Positions 8,131 to 16,240 of a stretch of DNA of 64,000 nt are shown here, one piece after another. The stretch is taken from positions 91,580 to 155,579 of the forward strand of contig JABAQQ010000039.1 of NCBI GenBank assembly GCA_019187225.1, written 5' to 3'. Position numbers and translations under genes: made by a program. The notes below the pieces were generated by a model. It searched no databases. It worked only from the letters and a program-made list of their open reading frames with translations, and was not told where the DNA came from. The stretch's first letter is position 1, and each line of letters opens with the position of its first letter. The DNA is from Saprospiraceae bacterium. Lineage in GTDB: Bacteria; Bacteroidota; Bacteroidia; Chitinophagales; Saprospiraceae.

Positions 8131-9330
8131 TTAGAATCCGAGGCCGGCGGCGATGCCTGATTTTTGCAAATGCGTTTTGGCATCGAAAAGCGGCGCGGGG
8201 CATTTCTGGATGGGTTTGCGGTTGCTTTCGGGCACTTCAAATTCGTATACCAGCGCCGTCACGTCGTAGCCCGCCGAAAACGGCGCGGTAGCAAGACTGC
8301 GCGGCAGTTTGTTGAACCCCAGATTGAGCCAGGCGGCTGCCTGGTCTTTCGATACGCGCTGGGCGCTGCCGCCGAAAGGCTGATTGGTCGCGACAAAAAC
8401 GAAAAGCCGGAAGTAACCTTTTTGCGGCATCACGAAGGACTTCAGATAGTCGAGCACCCCTGCGAAATTGTCTTTCGCCGGATAGTCGAGCCAGCGGGTG
8501 CGGTCGTTGCGCGCGGTGCCGTCTTCCGCGTTGTATTGTTCAAGTTGGGTAACGATCGCGAAGCCATTGGGTACGGAGAAATAGCTGCGTTGGGCGTAGC
8601 CTTTGGCGTCGAGCGCAGTGCATATCTTACGTTCCACGTCGCCGAGCGTCCTGTAACCTGCGAAGGAGGATACCGGCACTGCGAAACGCGCGTTGCACGA
8701 CGGCGGCGGCCAGGGGAAACCCGGCAGGGTCAGTTCATCGAGCTGGGGATTGTTGTCGAAAGGCAGGCTGTTGATCTGCATGCTGCGCCCGGCTTTATCG
8801 AATCCTTCTCCGACAACCAGCCTGCGATCTTCAAAGGACAATTCATAGGACGAGGGCAATTTTTTCAGGAACGCCTCGATGTCTGGCATTGTAAAGCCCC
8901 TTTTTGACATCACATAACCCATGAACTGATCGGCTTCGAGTTCTTCGGTTTTTCGGCGTTCTGCGCTGAAATGATGTCCGTTTGCATGGTGCCCCACTTC
9001 ATGCGCCAGAGCGACCACCACTTCCAGTTCGGTGTTCTTTTCCACGAAATCGAGGCTGTATAAAAGATAGCGTTTTTCGCCGTCGAGCACGGCGGACACA
9101 TTTTCCACATTGGTTTGCACGACCTCGAAATTGATTTCCGTGTCGCCCAGTTCCGCGATCTCTTTTACCCAGGCGTTCACCCTGTCGCTTTCGGGAAAGC
9201 GATAGAGTTCTTCATCCATCAAGGCGCCGGTGTAGATGCAGCGCTGCGCGGCGTTCAGTTCGAGCAGTTCCTGCGCGTGGAGCGGCGGGCAGGCAAGCAG
9301 GGCAAGGAAAAGGAGCGGGTTGATTTTCAT
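8131..9330 (-). CDS. Secreted M48-family metallopeptidase
   Basis: The 399-residue product begins with a signal peptide (MKINPLLFLALLACPPLHAQ) and carries the zinc motif HEVGHH at 110-115 with a downstream ELEADQFMGY helix (E132), the same architecture as the first M48 gene but without TPRs. The C-terminal half (about 190-399) is an unrecognised domain with Cys residues. The start at 9330 fits the signal peptide. An ATG 16 codons further upstream (9378) is rejected because a TATCTTTG promoter box lies between the two (9357-9364). It is probably first in a set with the membrane protein and the M48/TPR gene. The stop is 31 bases from the next start. Confidence 0.87.
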   Translation of the reverse strand: MKINPLLFLALLACPPLHAQELLELNAAQRCIYTGALMDEELYRFPESDRVNAWVKEIAELGDTEINFEVVQTNVENVSAVLDGEKRYLLYSLDFVEKNTELEVVVALAHEVGHHANGHHFSAERRKTEELEADQFMGYVMSKRGFTMPDIEAFLKKLPSSYELSFEDRRLVVGEGFDKAGRSMQINSLPFDNNPQLDELTLPGFPWPPPSCNARFAVPVSSFAGYRTLGDVERKICTALDAKGYAQRSYFSVPNGFAIVTQLEQYNAEDGTARNDRTRWLDYPAKDNFAGVLDYLKSFVMPQKGYFRLFVFVATNQPFGGSAQRVSKDQAAAWLNLGFNKLPRSLATAPFSAGYDVTALVYEFEVPESNRKPIQKCPAPLFDAKTHLQKSGIAAGLGF

Positions 9331-9356
9331 GGTTTTGCGTTGGTGAAGTGAGGGGG

Positions 9357-9364
9357 CAAAGATA
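9357..9364 (-). promoter_or_regulatory. -7 promoter box of the M48 gene at 8131-9330
   Basis: TATCTTTG on the minus strand is an exact TAnnTTTG match 26 bases before the ATG. It sits back to back with the permease promoter box at 9385-9392. Confidence 0.45.
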
Positions 9365-9384
9365 AAAATCCGCTTCATCTTCCC

Positions 9385-9392
9385 TACGTTTG
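9385..9392 (+). promoter_or_regulatory. -7 promoter box of the amino-acid permease gene
   Basis: TACGTTTG matches TAnnTTTG and ends 7 bases before the ATG at 9400, predicting an almost leaderless transcript. It is divergent from the box at 9357-9364. Confidence 0.45.
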
Positions 9393-9399
9393 CCCCGTT

Positions 9400-10821
9400 A
9401 TGGAAAAACAACAAGGTCAACTCATCCGTAGCCTCACCCTCGGGGCAGCCACCATTCTCGTCGTCAGTTCGGTCATCGGATCGGGCGTGTACAAAAAAGT
9501 AGCGCCCATGTCGGCGGAATTGTTGTCGCCCGACCTGGTGTTGTGGGCCTGGTTCCTGGCAGGCATCATCAGTCTGTGCGGCGCGCTGAGCAATGCCGAG
9601 ATCGCGGGTATGCTGGCCGATTCGGGGGGCGAGTACGTGTATTTCAGGCGGATTTATGGCCGGTTCATGGCCTTTTTGTGGGGCTGGAGCACATTTGCCG
9701 TGATCAAAACGGCGGCGGTATCTTCCATAGCCTATGTGTTTTCGCAGTCGTTCAATGCCATCGTGCCGCTGCCGCACCTTCCGGATTCCATTGCGAACAT
9801 ACAATTCCTGGTGTTCAAGCCCTTCGAGAATGCGGGGGTGAAAGGACTGACCATTGCGCTGATCCTGGTGCTGACTTTTATCAACTCCCGCGGGCTGAGA
9901 GGCGCTGCGGCGCTCAGCACCTGGATCACGCGCTCGGTCATCGTGGGGCTTGCGTTGATCGTGATCTCGGGCCTGTTGTTCGGCAGCGGCAGCATCGCCA
10001 ATTTTCAGACGCCCGCCACCGGCTATGTGCAGCACAGCTGGACGGATGCCGCTTTTATCAAAGCCATGTTCACGGCGCTGCTGGCGGCTTTCTGGGCGTA
10101 TGAAGGCTGGAATACGCTGGGGTTTATCGGCGGCGAGATCAAAAACCCGCACCGCAACCTGCCTTTAGCGTTGTTTGCTGGCATGATGATCATCATCGGA
10201 GCATATGTGCTGGTTAATTTCACCTACCTCTACGTATTGCCGATTGATCAAATTGTAGATGTGCACAGAGCCCAGAATGAAATCGCTGCCGTGGCAGTCG
10301 TGCGGCATTTTGCAGGCGGGGTGGGCGCCACCGTGATCTCCCTCATCATCGCCATCACTACGCTGGGCTGCACCAACGCCACCATTCTGATGCCGCCGCG
10401 TGTGTATTATGCGATGGCGAAAGACGGGCTGTTTTTCCCCCGGGCCGCAGAAATCCACCCCCGCTACCACACTCCCAACCCGGCGCTGTGGATGCAGGGC
10501 GTGTGGGCCTGCCTGCTGGTGCTTTCGGGCAGTTTCGACCAGTTGACGGACATGCTGATTTTCGCCGCGTTCTTTTTCTACGGCGCTACGGCGTTCGGCG
10601 TGTTTATCATGCGCCGCCGGGAGCCGGATACCGAACGACCGTATAAAGTATGGGGCTATCCGGTTGTGCCGGGATTGTTCGTGCTGTTTTGCGCAGTGCT
10701 GATCGTCATCACGTGCTTTACTCACCCGCGGGAAGCGGGACTGGGTGTGGTACTGATGCTGACGGGTGTGCCTTTTTATTTTTACTGGCGCAGCAAACAG
10801 GTGAAGCATCCGCCTTTATAA
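9400..10821 (+). CDS. APC-superfamily amino-acid permease
   Basis: A 473-residue polytopic inner-membrane protein with about 12 hydrophobic segments. The first helix contains the superfamily's unwound substrate-binding motif GSGVYKKVAP (residues 27-36; GSGIF in most members), and helix 6 is preceded by AFWAYEGWNTLGFIGGEIKNP, the typical APC signature. The family exchanges or imports amino acids with protons or as antiport; LAT/SteT-like members are closest in style, but the substrate cannot be read. It is divergently transcribed from the M48 gene and convergent with the serine hydrolase gene, sharing a hairpin terminator at 10820-10866. Confidence 0.92.
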   Translation: MEKQQGQLIRSLTLGAATILVVSSVIGSGVYKKVAPMSAELLSPDLVLWAWFLAGIISLCGALSNAEIAGMLADSGGEYVYFRRIYGRFMAFLWGWSTFAVIKTAAVSSIAYVFSQSFNAIVPLPHLPDSIANIQFLVFKPFENAGVKGLTIALILVLTFINSRGLRGAAALSTWITRSVIVGLALIVISGLLFGSGSIANFQTPATGYVQHSWTDAAFIKAMFTALLAAFWAYEGWNTLGFIGGEIKNPHRNLPLALFAGMMIIIGAYVLVNFTYLYVLPIDQIVDVHRAQNEIAAVAVVRHFAGGVGATVISLIIAITTLGCTNATILMPPRVYYAMAKDGLFFPRAAEIHPRYHTPNPALWMQGVWACLLVLSGSFDQLTDMLIFAAFFFYGATAFGVFIMRRREPDTERPYKVWGYPVVPGLFVLFCAVLIVITCFTHPREAGLGVVLMLTGVPFYFYWRSKQVKHPPL

Positions 10822-10866
10822 GAAGTTGGACTGATGGACTTTAGGCAGTCCAATGTCTTACTTCTT
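10820..10866. terminator. Hairpin between convergent permease and serine hydrolase genes
   Basis: TTGGACTG (10826-10833) pairs perfectly with CAGTCCAA (10846-10853). An outer pair, AAGAAGT (10820-10826) with ACTTCTT (10860-10866), extends the stem into the stop region of the minus-strand gene. It is likely a shared terminator. Confidence 0.5.
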
Positions 10867-12081
10867 GTAATTCCCCCACCGCTCAAAAAATGCCGGTACG
10901 CACACCCGGCTCAATTCCGAGTGGGCGTTGAACAACACGCAGATGCCGATGTCGTCGCGGCGGTTGAAGGCGATTTCGCCTTTGAAACCGTTGACATAGC
11001 CGCCATGGTAAATGATGGTATCGGCGCCATCCTGCAATACGCGCCAGCCCATGGCGTAGGAGGCCGCATCGCGGTCGAGCCAGCGGGGAAAGATGCGGCG
11101 TTCCTTGTCGGTTTTTACAACGGGAGAAAATACTTTGTCGAGCGCAGTATTGGTTACGATGTCGGGCCGGTGGCCGAGCAGGAGTTTCAGCCATTCACCC
11201 ATATCGGCGATGCTGGCGTTCACGCCGCCCGCCGCTTTGGAGTTGTAATATTCCTGTGAAATGGTGCCCGCTCGCCAACCGCCGGTCGTTTTAAAATGCG
11301 GAAGGGCCTTATCGGGCGCATTGCAGATAGAACCGTAATCGCAGGAAGCCGAGCGCATACCTGCGGGATGGAAGATCATCTCCGATAAAAGTTCCTGGTA
11401 AGTTTTGCCTGTCGCGCCGCGCATGACTTCTTCGATGGCACAAAAGGCAGCGTTCTGATAGCTGAAAAACACGCCTTCTCTTCCACTGACAGAGGCTTTG
11501 GGGAAATATTCCGTGATGATCCGACGGATATCGAAACCACGCTCAATGAGGTTGGTATAAGCGTGATAAGGCAAGCCTGTCGTGTGCGACAGCAGGTGCC
11601 AGAGCTGAACGCGCCCGGCCTGCTGGCGGTCGCGCATGGTGAATTCGGGAAATCGTTTTTGCACTTTTTCATTCCAGTCGAGCAGGCTGTCCTGCACCAG
11701 CATTCCTGTGAGCACGCCCGCAAAACCTTTGGACAAAGAGCCGATCCGGAACACAGTATTGGCATCCACCGAGTCCTGCGTTCCGGCTGTTTTGACGCCG
11801 TAACCCCGCAGGAACACTACTTCGCCGTCTTTCACGATGACGACCGCCGCGCCGGGTGTTTGCGTCAGCGCCATCTCTGCAGCAAAAAAACGGTCGTAAT
11901 CGTCGAGGAAAGCCTGAAGTTGTGGATTGTGGATTGCAGATTGCGGATTGCGGATTGCGGATTGCAGATTGGGGATTGCGGATTGGGCGGGCGCATTGGC
12001 ACATGCCGGGACGAACAACGCCGCGATGAAGAGCACGGCTACGGTTCGGACGGTTGGAAAAATACGAAATGGCGTCTTCAT
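10858..12081 (-). CDS. Serine beta-lactamase-like hydrolase (class C/DD-peptidase fold), lipoprotein
   Basis: Predicted envelope serine hydrolase of 407 residues. The N-terminus has a hydrophobic helix ending in FVPAC (lipobox, C27). Catalytic motifs are SLSK (S115, K118), the YQN motif (Y208, N210) and HGG (359-361) in place of KTG, which is typical of the family-S12 esterase/D-aminopeptidase relatives rather than true antibiotic-degrading enzymes. Right after the lipobox, residues 34-54 are encoded by a DNA tandem repeat (NLQSAIRNPQSAIHNPQ), an in-frame low-complexity tether. The start at 12081 is preferred over 12102 because a TATTTTTG promoter box occupies 12090-12097. Confidence 0.88.
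   Translation of the reverse strand: MKTPFRIFPTVRTVAVLFIAALFVPACANAPAQSAIPNLQSAIRNPQSAIHNPQLQAFLDDYDRFFAAEMALTQTPGAAVVIVKDGEVVFLRGYGVKTAGTQDSVDANTVFRIGSLSKGFAGVLTGMLVQDSLLDWNEKVQKRFPEFTMRDRQQAGRVQLWHLLSHTTGLPYHAYTNLIERGFDIRRIITEYFPKASVSGREGVFFSYQNAAFCAIEEVMRGATGKTYQELLSEMIFHPAGMRSASCDYGSICNAPDKALPHFKTTGGWRAGTISQEYYNSKAAGGVNASIADMGEWLKLLLGHRPDIVTNTALDKVFSPVVKTDKERRIFPRWLDRDAASYAMGWRVLQDGADTIIYHGGYVNGFKGEIAFNRRDDIGICVLFNAHSELSRVCVPAFFERWGNYKK
11918..11990. repeat. In-frame 7-bp tandem repeat within the serine hydrolase gene
   Basis: About nine degenerate copies of a 7-bp unit (GGATTGC and variants AGATTGC, GGATTGT, GGATTGG) run without gaps. Because 7 is not a multiple of 3, the translated repeat has a 7-residue period of the QSAIRNP type. 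It codes for the linker just after the lipid-attached cysteine. Confidence 0.85.
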
Positions 12082-12089
12082 GAATGGCG

Positions 12090-12097
12090 CAAAAATA
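12090..12097 (-). promoter_or_regulatory. -7 promoter box of the serine hydrolase gene
   Basis: TATTTTTG on the minus strand, 8 bases before the ATG at 12081, matches TAnnTTTG and predicts a very short or absent leader. Confidence 0.4.
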
Positions 12098-12124
12098 GTC
12101 ACCTTAACGACAATCAGCCGGTAT

Positions 12125-12190
12125 GTATTTCACAAATACCGGGATCGGTGTGTCCGTCAGTGACAAAAGCGGAGTTCTCCGGACACACCG
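12125..12190. promoter_or_regulatory. Two inverted repeats in a divergent intergenic region
   Basis: GTATTTcacAAATAC (12125-12139) is a perfect 6+3+6 palindrome. Seven bases on, CGGTGTGTCCG (12146-12156) pairs perfectly with CGGACACACCG (12180-12190) around a 23-base loop. The region separates the divergent serine hydrolase and ankyrin genes. These could be operator sites or an RNA hairpin; nothing in the window identifies a binding protein. Confidence 0.4.
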
Positions 12191-12367
12191 GTGTTTGCTG
12201 ACACAAATGCAAAGGAGCGATCATATTGCGCCACCCAAATAATACGAAACGGCAATATTGACAATCCGTGAGGCTCCGAAAGGCCGCTTTTGTAGAAAAA
12301 GCGGGAAGTATTTGCATCGGTTTACGCACTTTTCGCAATAAGTATTTCTAACAAAATCTGACTTACG

Positions 12368-12868
12368 ATGCAAAAACAACTTTCCCGCAAACGCTTTCTC
12401 GCACTCGCTACCACCGCGGCAGCCACGCCATCACTTTTACTGTTTGCCCAATCGGGCGGCGCCAAAAAGCCCAAAGGCGACCCGCTCGCTCACGAACTTG
12501 TGAAAGAATGGGTCGGCAAAGCCCATTCCGACCTGGCGCGGGTGAAAGAATTGTTTGCCCTGGAGCCGCGCCTGCTCAACGCTTCTTTTGACCATGGCGG
12601 CGGCGATTTTGAGAGCGCGCTCGAAGCGGCAGGGCACGTCGGCAACCGCGACATCGCCGAATTCCTGCTGGCCAACGGCGCGCGCATGAACATCTTTTGC
12701 GCCGCCATGCTCGGCCGGCTCGATATTGTGAAAGCCACGCTCGACGCTTTTCCCGACCTGAAAAATTCCGCCGGGCCGCACGGCTTGAAATTGAAACACC
12801 ACGCTATGAAAGGCGGCGAGCAGGCGAAGGCTGTGCTGGAGTATTTGGAGGGTATTCAGGCGGGATGA
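12368..12868 (+). CDS. Exported ankyrin-repeat protein
   Basis: The 166-residue product has a basic N-terminus (KQLSRKRFLALATT...) followed by an Ala/Thr/Leu-rich hydrophobic stretch ending at about residue 28 (LLFAQ), consistent with a signal peptide. It lacks the paired arginines of a classical Tat motif. The rest contains ankyrin-type helices (ALEAAGHVGNRDIAEFLLANGARMNIFCAAMLGRLDIVKATLDAFP), about two to three repeats, a protein-protein interaction module. Bacteroidota encode many such exported single-domain ankyrin proteins of unknown role. It stands alone, divergent from the serine hydrolase gene. Confidence 0.8.
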   Translation: MQKQLSRKRFLALATTAAATPSLLLFAQSGGAKKPKGDPLAHELVKEWVGKAHSDLARVKELFALEPRLLNASFDHGGGDFESALEAAGHVGNRDIAEFLLANGARMNIFCAAMLGRLDIVKATLDAFPDLKNSAGPHGLKLKHHAMKGGEQAKAVLEYLEGIQAG

Positions 12869-12899
12869 AGAGCACACCGCGAAATGAACAGGTGGTTTT

Positions 12900-12998
12900 A
12901 TAGTCGTTTAAAAGTGATTTGAATGGTTTGAGTTGTTAAAATTGTTGGTACCTAATAGTTTAAAAGTCACTGCCGTTCAAAACCACCTTGCCACTATA
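12900..12998. repeat. ~100-bp dispersed palindromic element, copy 2
   Basis: Near-identical in layout to 5487-5589, in the same orientation: it starts ATAGTCGTTTAAAAGTG, shares GAATGGTTTGAGTTGTTA and the CGTTCAAAACCAC right end, and finishes CACTATA. It sits between the ankyrin gene and the next plus-strand gene. It is shorter than copy 1 by a few single-base gaps. Confidence 0.75.
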
Positions 12999-13043
12999 GG
13001 AGGTTTTTCTGAAACTTTCCGACGGAAAAACCCGACCCTCCCT

Positions 13044-13613
13044 ATGCGCAAACTCGACGATCAACTTAAAGCCGCCATCACCCGGATGCCTGTCAAAGAA
13101 AAGGACAAACTGCTGCTCCGCCTCGTGGCAAAAGACGAAAAGCTGGTGCGGCGGCTGGTGTTCGAACTGCTCGAAGGTGGCGCTACCCGCGACGAACGCG
13201 CTACCGAACTTCGCGAGCAGATCATCCGGCACCTCCCGAAAACGGGGGACAGGGACCTCTCGCCCGGTTACCTGCTGCTCGATCTGCGCCACTGGAACGC
13301 CCGCATCGGCGAACACGTGCAGGCCACGAAGGACAAATCAGGCGAGGTCAGCCTTGTCCTTTTTATGCTGGCCGAAGCCTTCCGCCGGCATTGGGAAATG
13401 CTCAACAGGGCCCCTGCCCGCCGCAGCGACACCCTCGCCCCCTACGTCGTGAAACGCACGGCGGCCATTTTGAAAAAAGCAGAAAAACTGCACGAAGATT
13501 ACTTCATCGAGTTTCGCCGCGACCTGAACGAACTCCTGCATTTTATTTGGGAATTCAAACCCACCGCTGTTTTGGCGAAGGACGAAGGACTTCCGCGAAA
13601 ATGGGAATGGTAA
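13044..13613 (+). CDS. Conserved hypothetical helical protein
   Basis: I do not recognise a family. The 189-residue product is cytosolic (no signal or membrane segment), charged and mostly helical, with a heat-repeat-like start (RMPVKEKDKLLLRLVAKDEKL) and a C-terminal segment rich in Lys and aromatic residues (LHEDYFIEFRRDLNELLHFIWEFKP). The ATG at 13044 is the only ATG near the start of the conserved-looking part; the frame is open upstream into the dispersed repeat. An AGGAGG lies 40 bases upstream, too far to serve this start. Confidence 0.7.
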   Translation: MRKLDDQLKAAITRMPVKEKDKLLLRLVAKDEKLVRRLVFELLEGGATRDERATELREQIIRHLPKTGDRDLSPGYLLLDLRHWNARIGEHVQATKDKSGEVSLVLFMLAEAFRRHWEMLNRAPARRSDTLAPYVVKRTAAILKKAEKLHEDYFIEFRRDLNELLHFIWEFKPTAVLAKDEGLPRKWEW

Positions 13614-13764
13614 GGTCATTCCCCTTTTTTCGTCATATTTTTGCGGCCTTGTTTGTTGGAAAAATCTTTTCCGCCATCCTTGCGTTTTTTGTTTCCCTTT
13701 CATGCAACCCCGATGCCCCTTACGGGCTCAATGACAATAATAACGCATTTCAAACATCCGCACT

Positions 13765-15051
13765 ATGCGCAAAATATTCATCGCCGCCGCTTTATTCGCA
13801 TGCTGCCTGACCCAACTCCGCGCTGCCTTCATCCTGCTGCCCATGGACGAAACCAACCAGCGCAACCACCTGAAAGCCTACGGCATCACTTTTTGGGTGC
13901 TGAACCAGGGCGTGGAAGCGTATTGGCTGCTCAATTACAAGGGCGGGAGTTTTGCCTTCGCCTACACAACGGCATTTGAAAAAGAATGTAAAACCCGTGA
14001 CGTAAGTTATGAGATCCTCGCCGATGGGCAGTTTGCCAATATCCAGAACGATATTCTCAACCCGGAGGTCAACCAGGATGTGATCAAACTCGAAAAAGCG
14101 CCGAAAGTTGCCGTGTATACGCCCGATAAAAACGAAAAAGGCGAGGTCGTACAGCCTTGGGACGACGCCGTGACGATGGTGCTCACCTACGCCGAAATCC
14201 CGTACGATATAGTGTACGATACCGAGGTGCTGAACGGCAAATTGGCCGAGTACGACTGGCTGCACCTGCACCACGAAGATTTTACGGGTATGTTCGGGAA
14301 ATTTTATTCGAGCAACAGCAGCCAACCCTGGTACCGCGAGCACGTGCGCCTGATGGAAAGCCTCGCCCGGGAAAACGGCTTCAGCAAGGTGAGCAAACTC
14401 AAACTCGCCGTAGCCAAAAAGATCGCCGAATACGTCAGCGGCGGCGGCTTCATGTTCGCCATGTGCTCCGCTACCGACACGTACGACATCGCACTGGCAG
14501 CCGAAGGCACCGACATCTGCGCTTCGGTGTTCGACGGCGACCCCATTGACCCCGACTGCAACAACAAACTGGATTATTCCAAAACCTTCGCTTTCACGAA
14601 TTTCAAGGTGTATACCGAGCCGGGATTGTACGAACATTCCACCATTGACAATGGCGAAGTGACGGGCCGCCGGGTGGTACCGGAACAGGACTATTTCACG
14701 CTGTTCGACTTTTCGGCCAAATGGGACCCCGTGCCTACCATGCTCACCCAATGCCACACCCGCACAGTGAAGGGATTTATGGGCCAGGCAACGGCCTTCC
14801 TAAAAACCTGCATCAAACCGCAGGTGCTCATCATGGGCGAAAACAAACCCGCCAATGAAGCCCGCTACATCCACGGCACCTACGGCTACGGCTTCTGGAC
14901 TTTCTATGGCGGCCACGACCCCGAAGACTACCGCCACTACGTCGGCGACCCGCCCACCGACCTGGCATTACACCCCAACTCACCGGGATACCGACTGATA
15001 CTCAATAACATATTGTTCCCAGCAGCGAAAAAGAAGCATCAGAAGACGTAG
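13765..15051 (+). CDS. Secreted protein of the Bacteroidota 'asparagine synthetase B' type (glutamine amidotransferase-like fold)
   Basis: The 428-residue product has a signal peptide (MRKIFIAAALFACCLTQLRA) followed by FILLPMDETNQRNHLKAYGITFWVL, the start of a Bacteroidota family usually labelled asparagine synthetase B in databases. It does not show the N-terminal Cys of class II amidotransferases or a PP-loop motif, so the label is doubtful. The middle contains YVSGGGFMFAMCSATDTYD, which resembles the nucleophile elbow of class I amidotransferase/DJ-1 folds, and the C-terminus has TYGYGFWTFYGGHDPEDY. It is exported, which does not fit amino-acid synthesis. A strong terminator follows at 15071. 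Confidence 0.7.
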   Translation: MRKIFIAAALFACCLTQLRAAFILLPMDETNQRNHLKAYGITFWVLNQGVEAYWLLNYKGGSFAFAYTTAFEKECKTRDVSYEILADGQFANIQNDILNPEVNQDVIKLEKAPKVAVYTPDKNEKGEVVQPWDDAVTMVLTYAEIPYDIVYDTEVLNGKLAEYDWLHLHHEDFTGMFGKFYSSNSSQPWYREHVRLMESLARENGFSKVSKLKLAVAKKIAEYVSGGGFMFAMCSATDTYDIALAAEGTDICASVFDGDPIDPDCNNKLDYSKTFAFTNFKVYTEPGLYEHSTIDNGEVTGRRVVPEQDYFTLFDFSAKWDPVPTMLTQCHTRTVKGFMGQATAFLKTCIKPQVLIMGENKPANEARYIHGTYGYGFWTFYGGHDPEDYRHYVGDPPTDLALHPNSPGYRLILNNILFPAAKKKHQKT

Positions 15052-15070
15052 GTTGGTTGTTGGTTGTTAG

Positions 15071-15108
15071 CACCCCGGAGGCTTTGCATAGGCTGCCGGG
15101 GTGTTTTT
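15071..15108 (+). terminator. Rho-independent terminator
   Basis: CACCCCGG (15071-15078) pairs perfectly with CCGGGGTG (15096-15103) and is followed by a run of five T. It lies 20 bases after the stop of the preceding gene. Confidence 0.85.
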
Positions 15109-15164
15109 GTTGTTAGAAAGTGTTTTATTTGCTGCAAAAAAGAAAACTCAATTCTTTCACTTCT

Positions 15165-16214
15165 ATGGCTAACTCCGAACACTTAAGTATACTTGAAAAG
15201 GGAGTGGACGTTTGGAATGAATGGAGGCAAAATAACTCTCACATCAACCCGGACCTGAGCAATTCTAATTTGAAGGGTAAAACACTCGTCGGGGCCAATT
15301 TTTTGAATGCAGGTTTTGAAAATTCCAATTTATCCTTAACTGACCTGAGTATGGCCAACCTAACGGGCGCTCAGTTTCTCAAGGCCGATCTATCGCATTC
15401 TATCTTCAAGAATGCCATTATCTCCGATACATCCTTCTCCTATGCTGATTTATCATTTGCCAACTGCGCTGAATGTGTACTATTTAAAACCGATTTTATC
15501 CGGGCGAATTTATCCAGTACAGACTTCTCAAATGCTCAGTTGCTTGATTGCGGCATGGAGGGCGCACTCCTGATACAAACCAACCTGTATAAAACTACCA
15601 TCAAAAGGGCCCGGATTTACGGAGTGTCTGCATGGGATGTTATAGGAGATGAATGTACTCAGGAAGATTTGATTGTGACCCCTCCCGGAGCAACAGAACT
15701 TTTCGTCGAGGATATCGAAGTAGCCCAGTTTATTTATCTGATGCTGAATAACCAAAAGGTTAAAAATGTCATTGAAGCGATTACTTCCAAGGCTGTTCTC
15801 ATTTTGGGGCGTTTCACCCCGGAGCGCAAGATCGTTCTGGACAAACTTCGCGATGAATTGCGAAGACGGGACTATCTCCCCATAGTGTTCGATTTTGAAA
15901 AACCGTCTACCCGCAGCATTGATCAAACCGTAAATCTCCTGGCGCGAATGTGCAAATTTGTGATTGCGGACATTACTGATGCCAAATCCATCCCGCAGGA
16001 ACTGAAAGGATTTGTTGAAAGCAACCCTACTATACCTATCAGACCCATAATTCTTAAAGGTCAGTTTGAATACAGTATGTTCGAGCATTTCAAAAATTAC
16101 AAATGGGTGCTGACGCCTTACAAATACCTGTCGTATGAAAAACTACTGGTGAAAATAGTTCCCGCTATTATTGAACCGGTAGAGCGAAAATTGCTGAAAT
16201 TGCGACCTAAATAA
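15165..16214 (+). CDS. Pentapeptide-repeat protein with TIR-like C-terminal domain
   Basis: The 349-residue cytosolic protein has residues 30-155 made of A(D/N)LxX pentapeptide units (LSNSNLKGKTLVGANFLNAG and following), which form a right-handed quadrilateral beta-helix. Residues 205-345 are a Rossmann/flavodoxin-like domain beginning AVLILGRFTPERK and continuing FVIADITDAKSIPQEL; the S275...E279 spacing and strand order recall TIR and nucleoside-hydrolase-like folds. In other bacteria the repeat is also paired with this domain. The DNA is AT-richer than the neighbours and uses different codons, a sign of transfer. The start at 15165 is chosen because the upstream 15 codons include terminator sequence. 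A role in nucleotide signalling or defence is inference. Confidence 0.75.
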   Translation: MANSEHLSILEKGVDVWNEWRQNNSHINPDLSNSNLKGKTLVGANFLNAGFENSNLSLTDLSMANLTGAQFLKADLSHSIFKNAIISDTSFSYADLSFANCAECVLFKTDFIRANLSSTDFSNAQLLDCGMEGALLIQTNLYKTTIKRARIYGVSAWDVIGDECTQEDLIVTPPGATELFVEDIEVAQFIYLMLNNQKVKNVIEAITSKAVLILGRFTPERKIVLDKLRDELRRRDYLPIVFDFEKPSTRSIDQTVNLLARMCKFVIADITDAKSIPQELKGFVESNPTIPIRPIILKGQFEYSMFEHFKNYKWVLTPYKYLSYEKLLVKIVPAIIEPVERKLLKLRPK

Positions 16215-16240
16215 GAATTTTGTCGCTCAAAAAGACATCC

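Noticed and set aside
13000-13006. AGGAGG as ribosome binding site
   Set aside because: It is about 40 bases from the ATG at 13044 and no closer start follows it.
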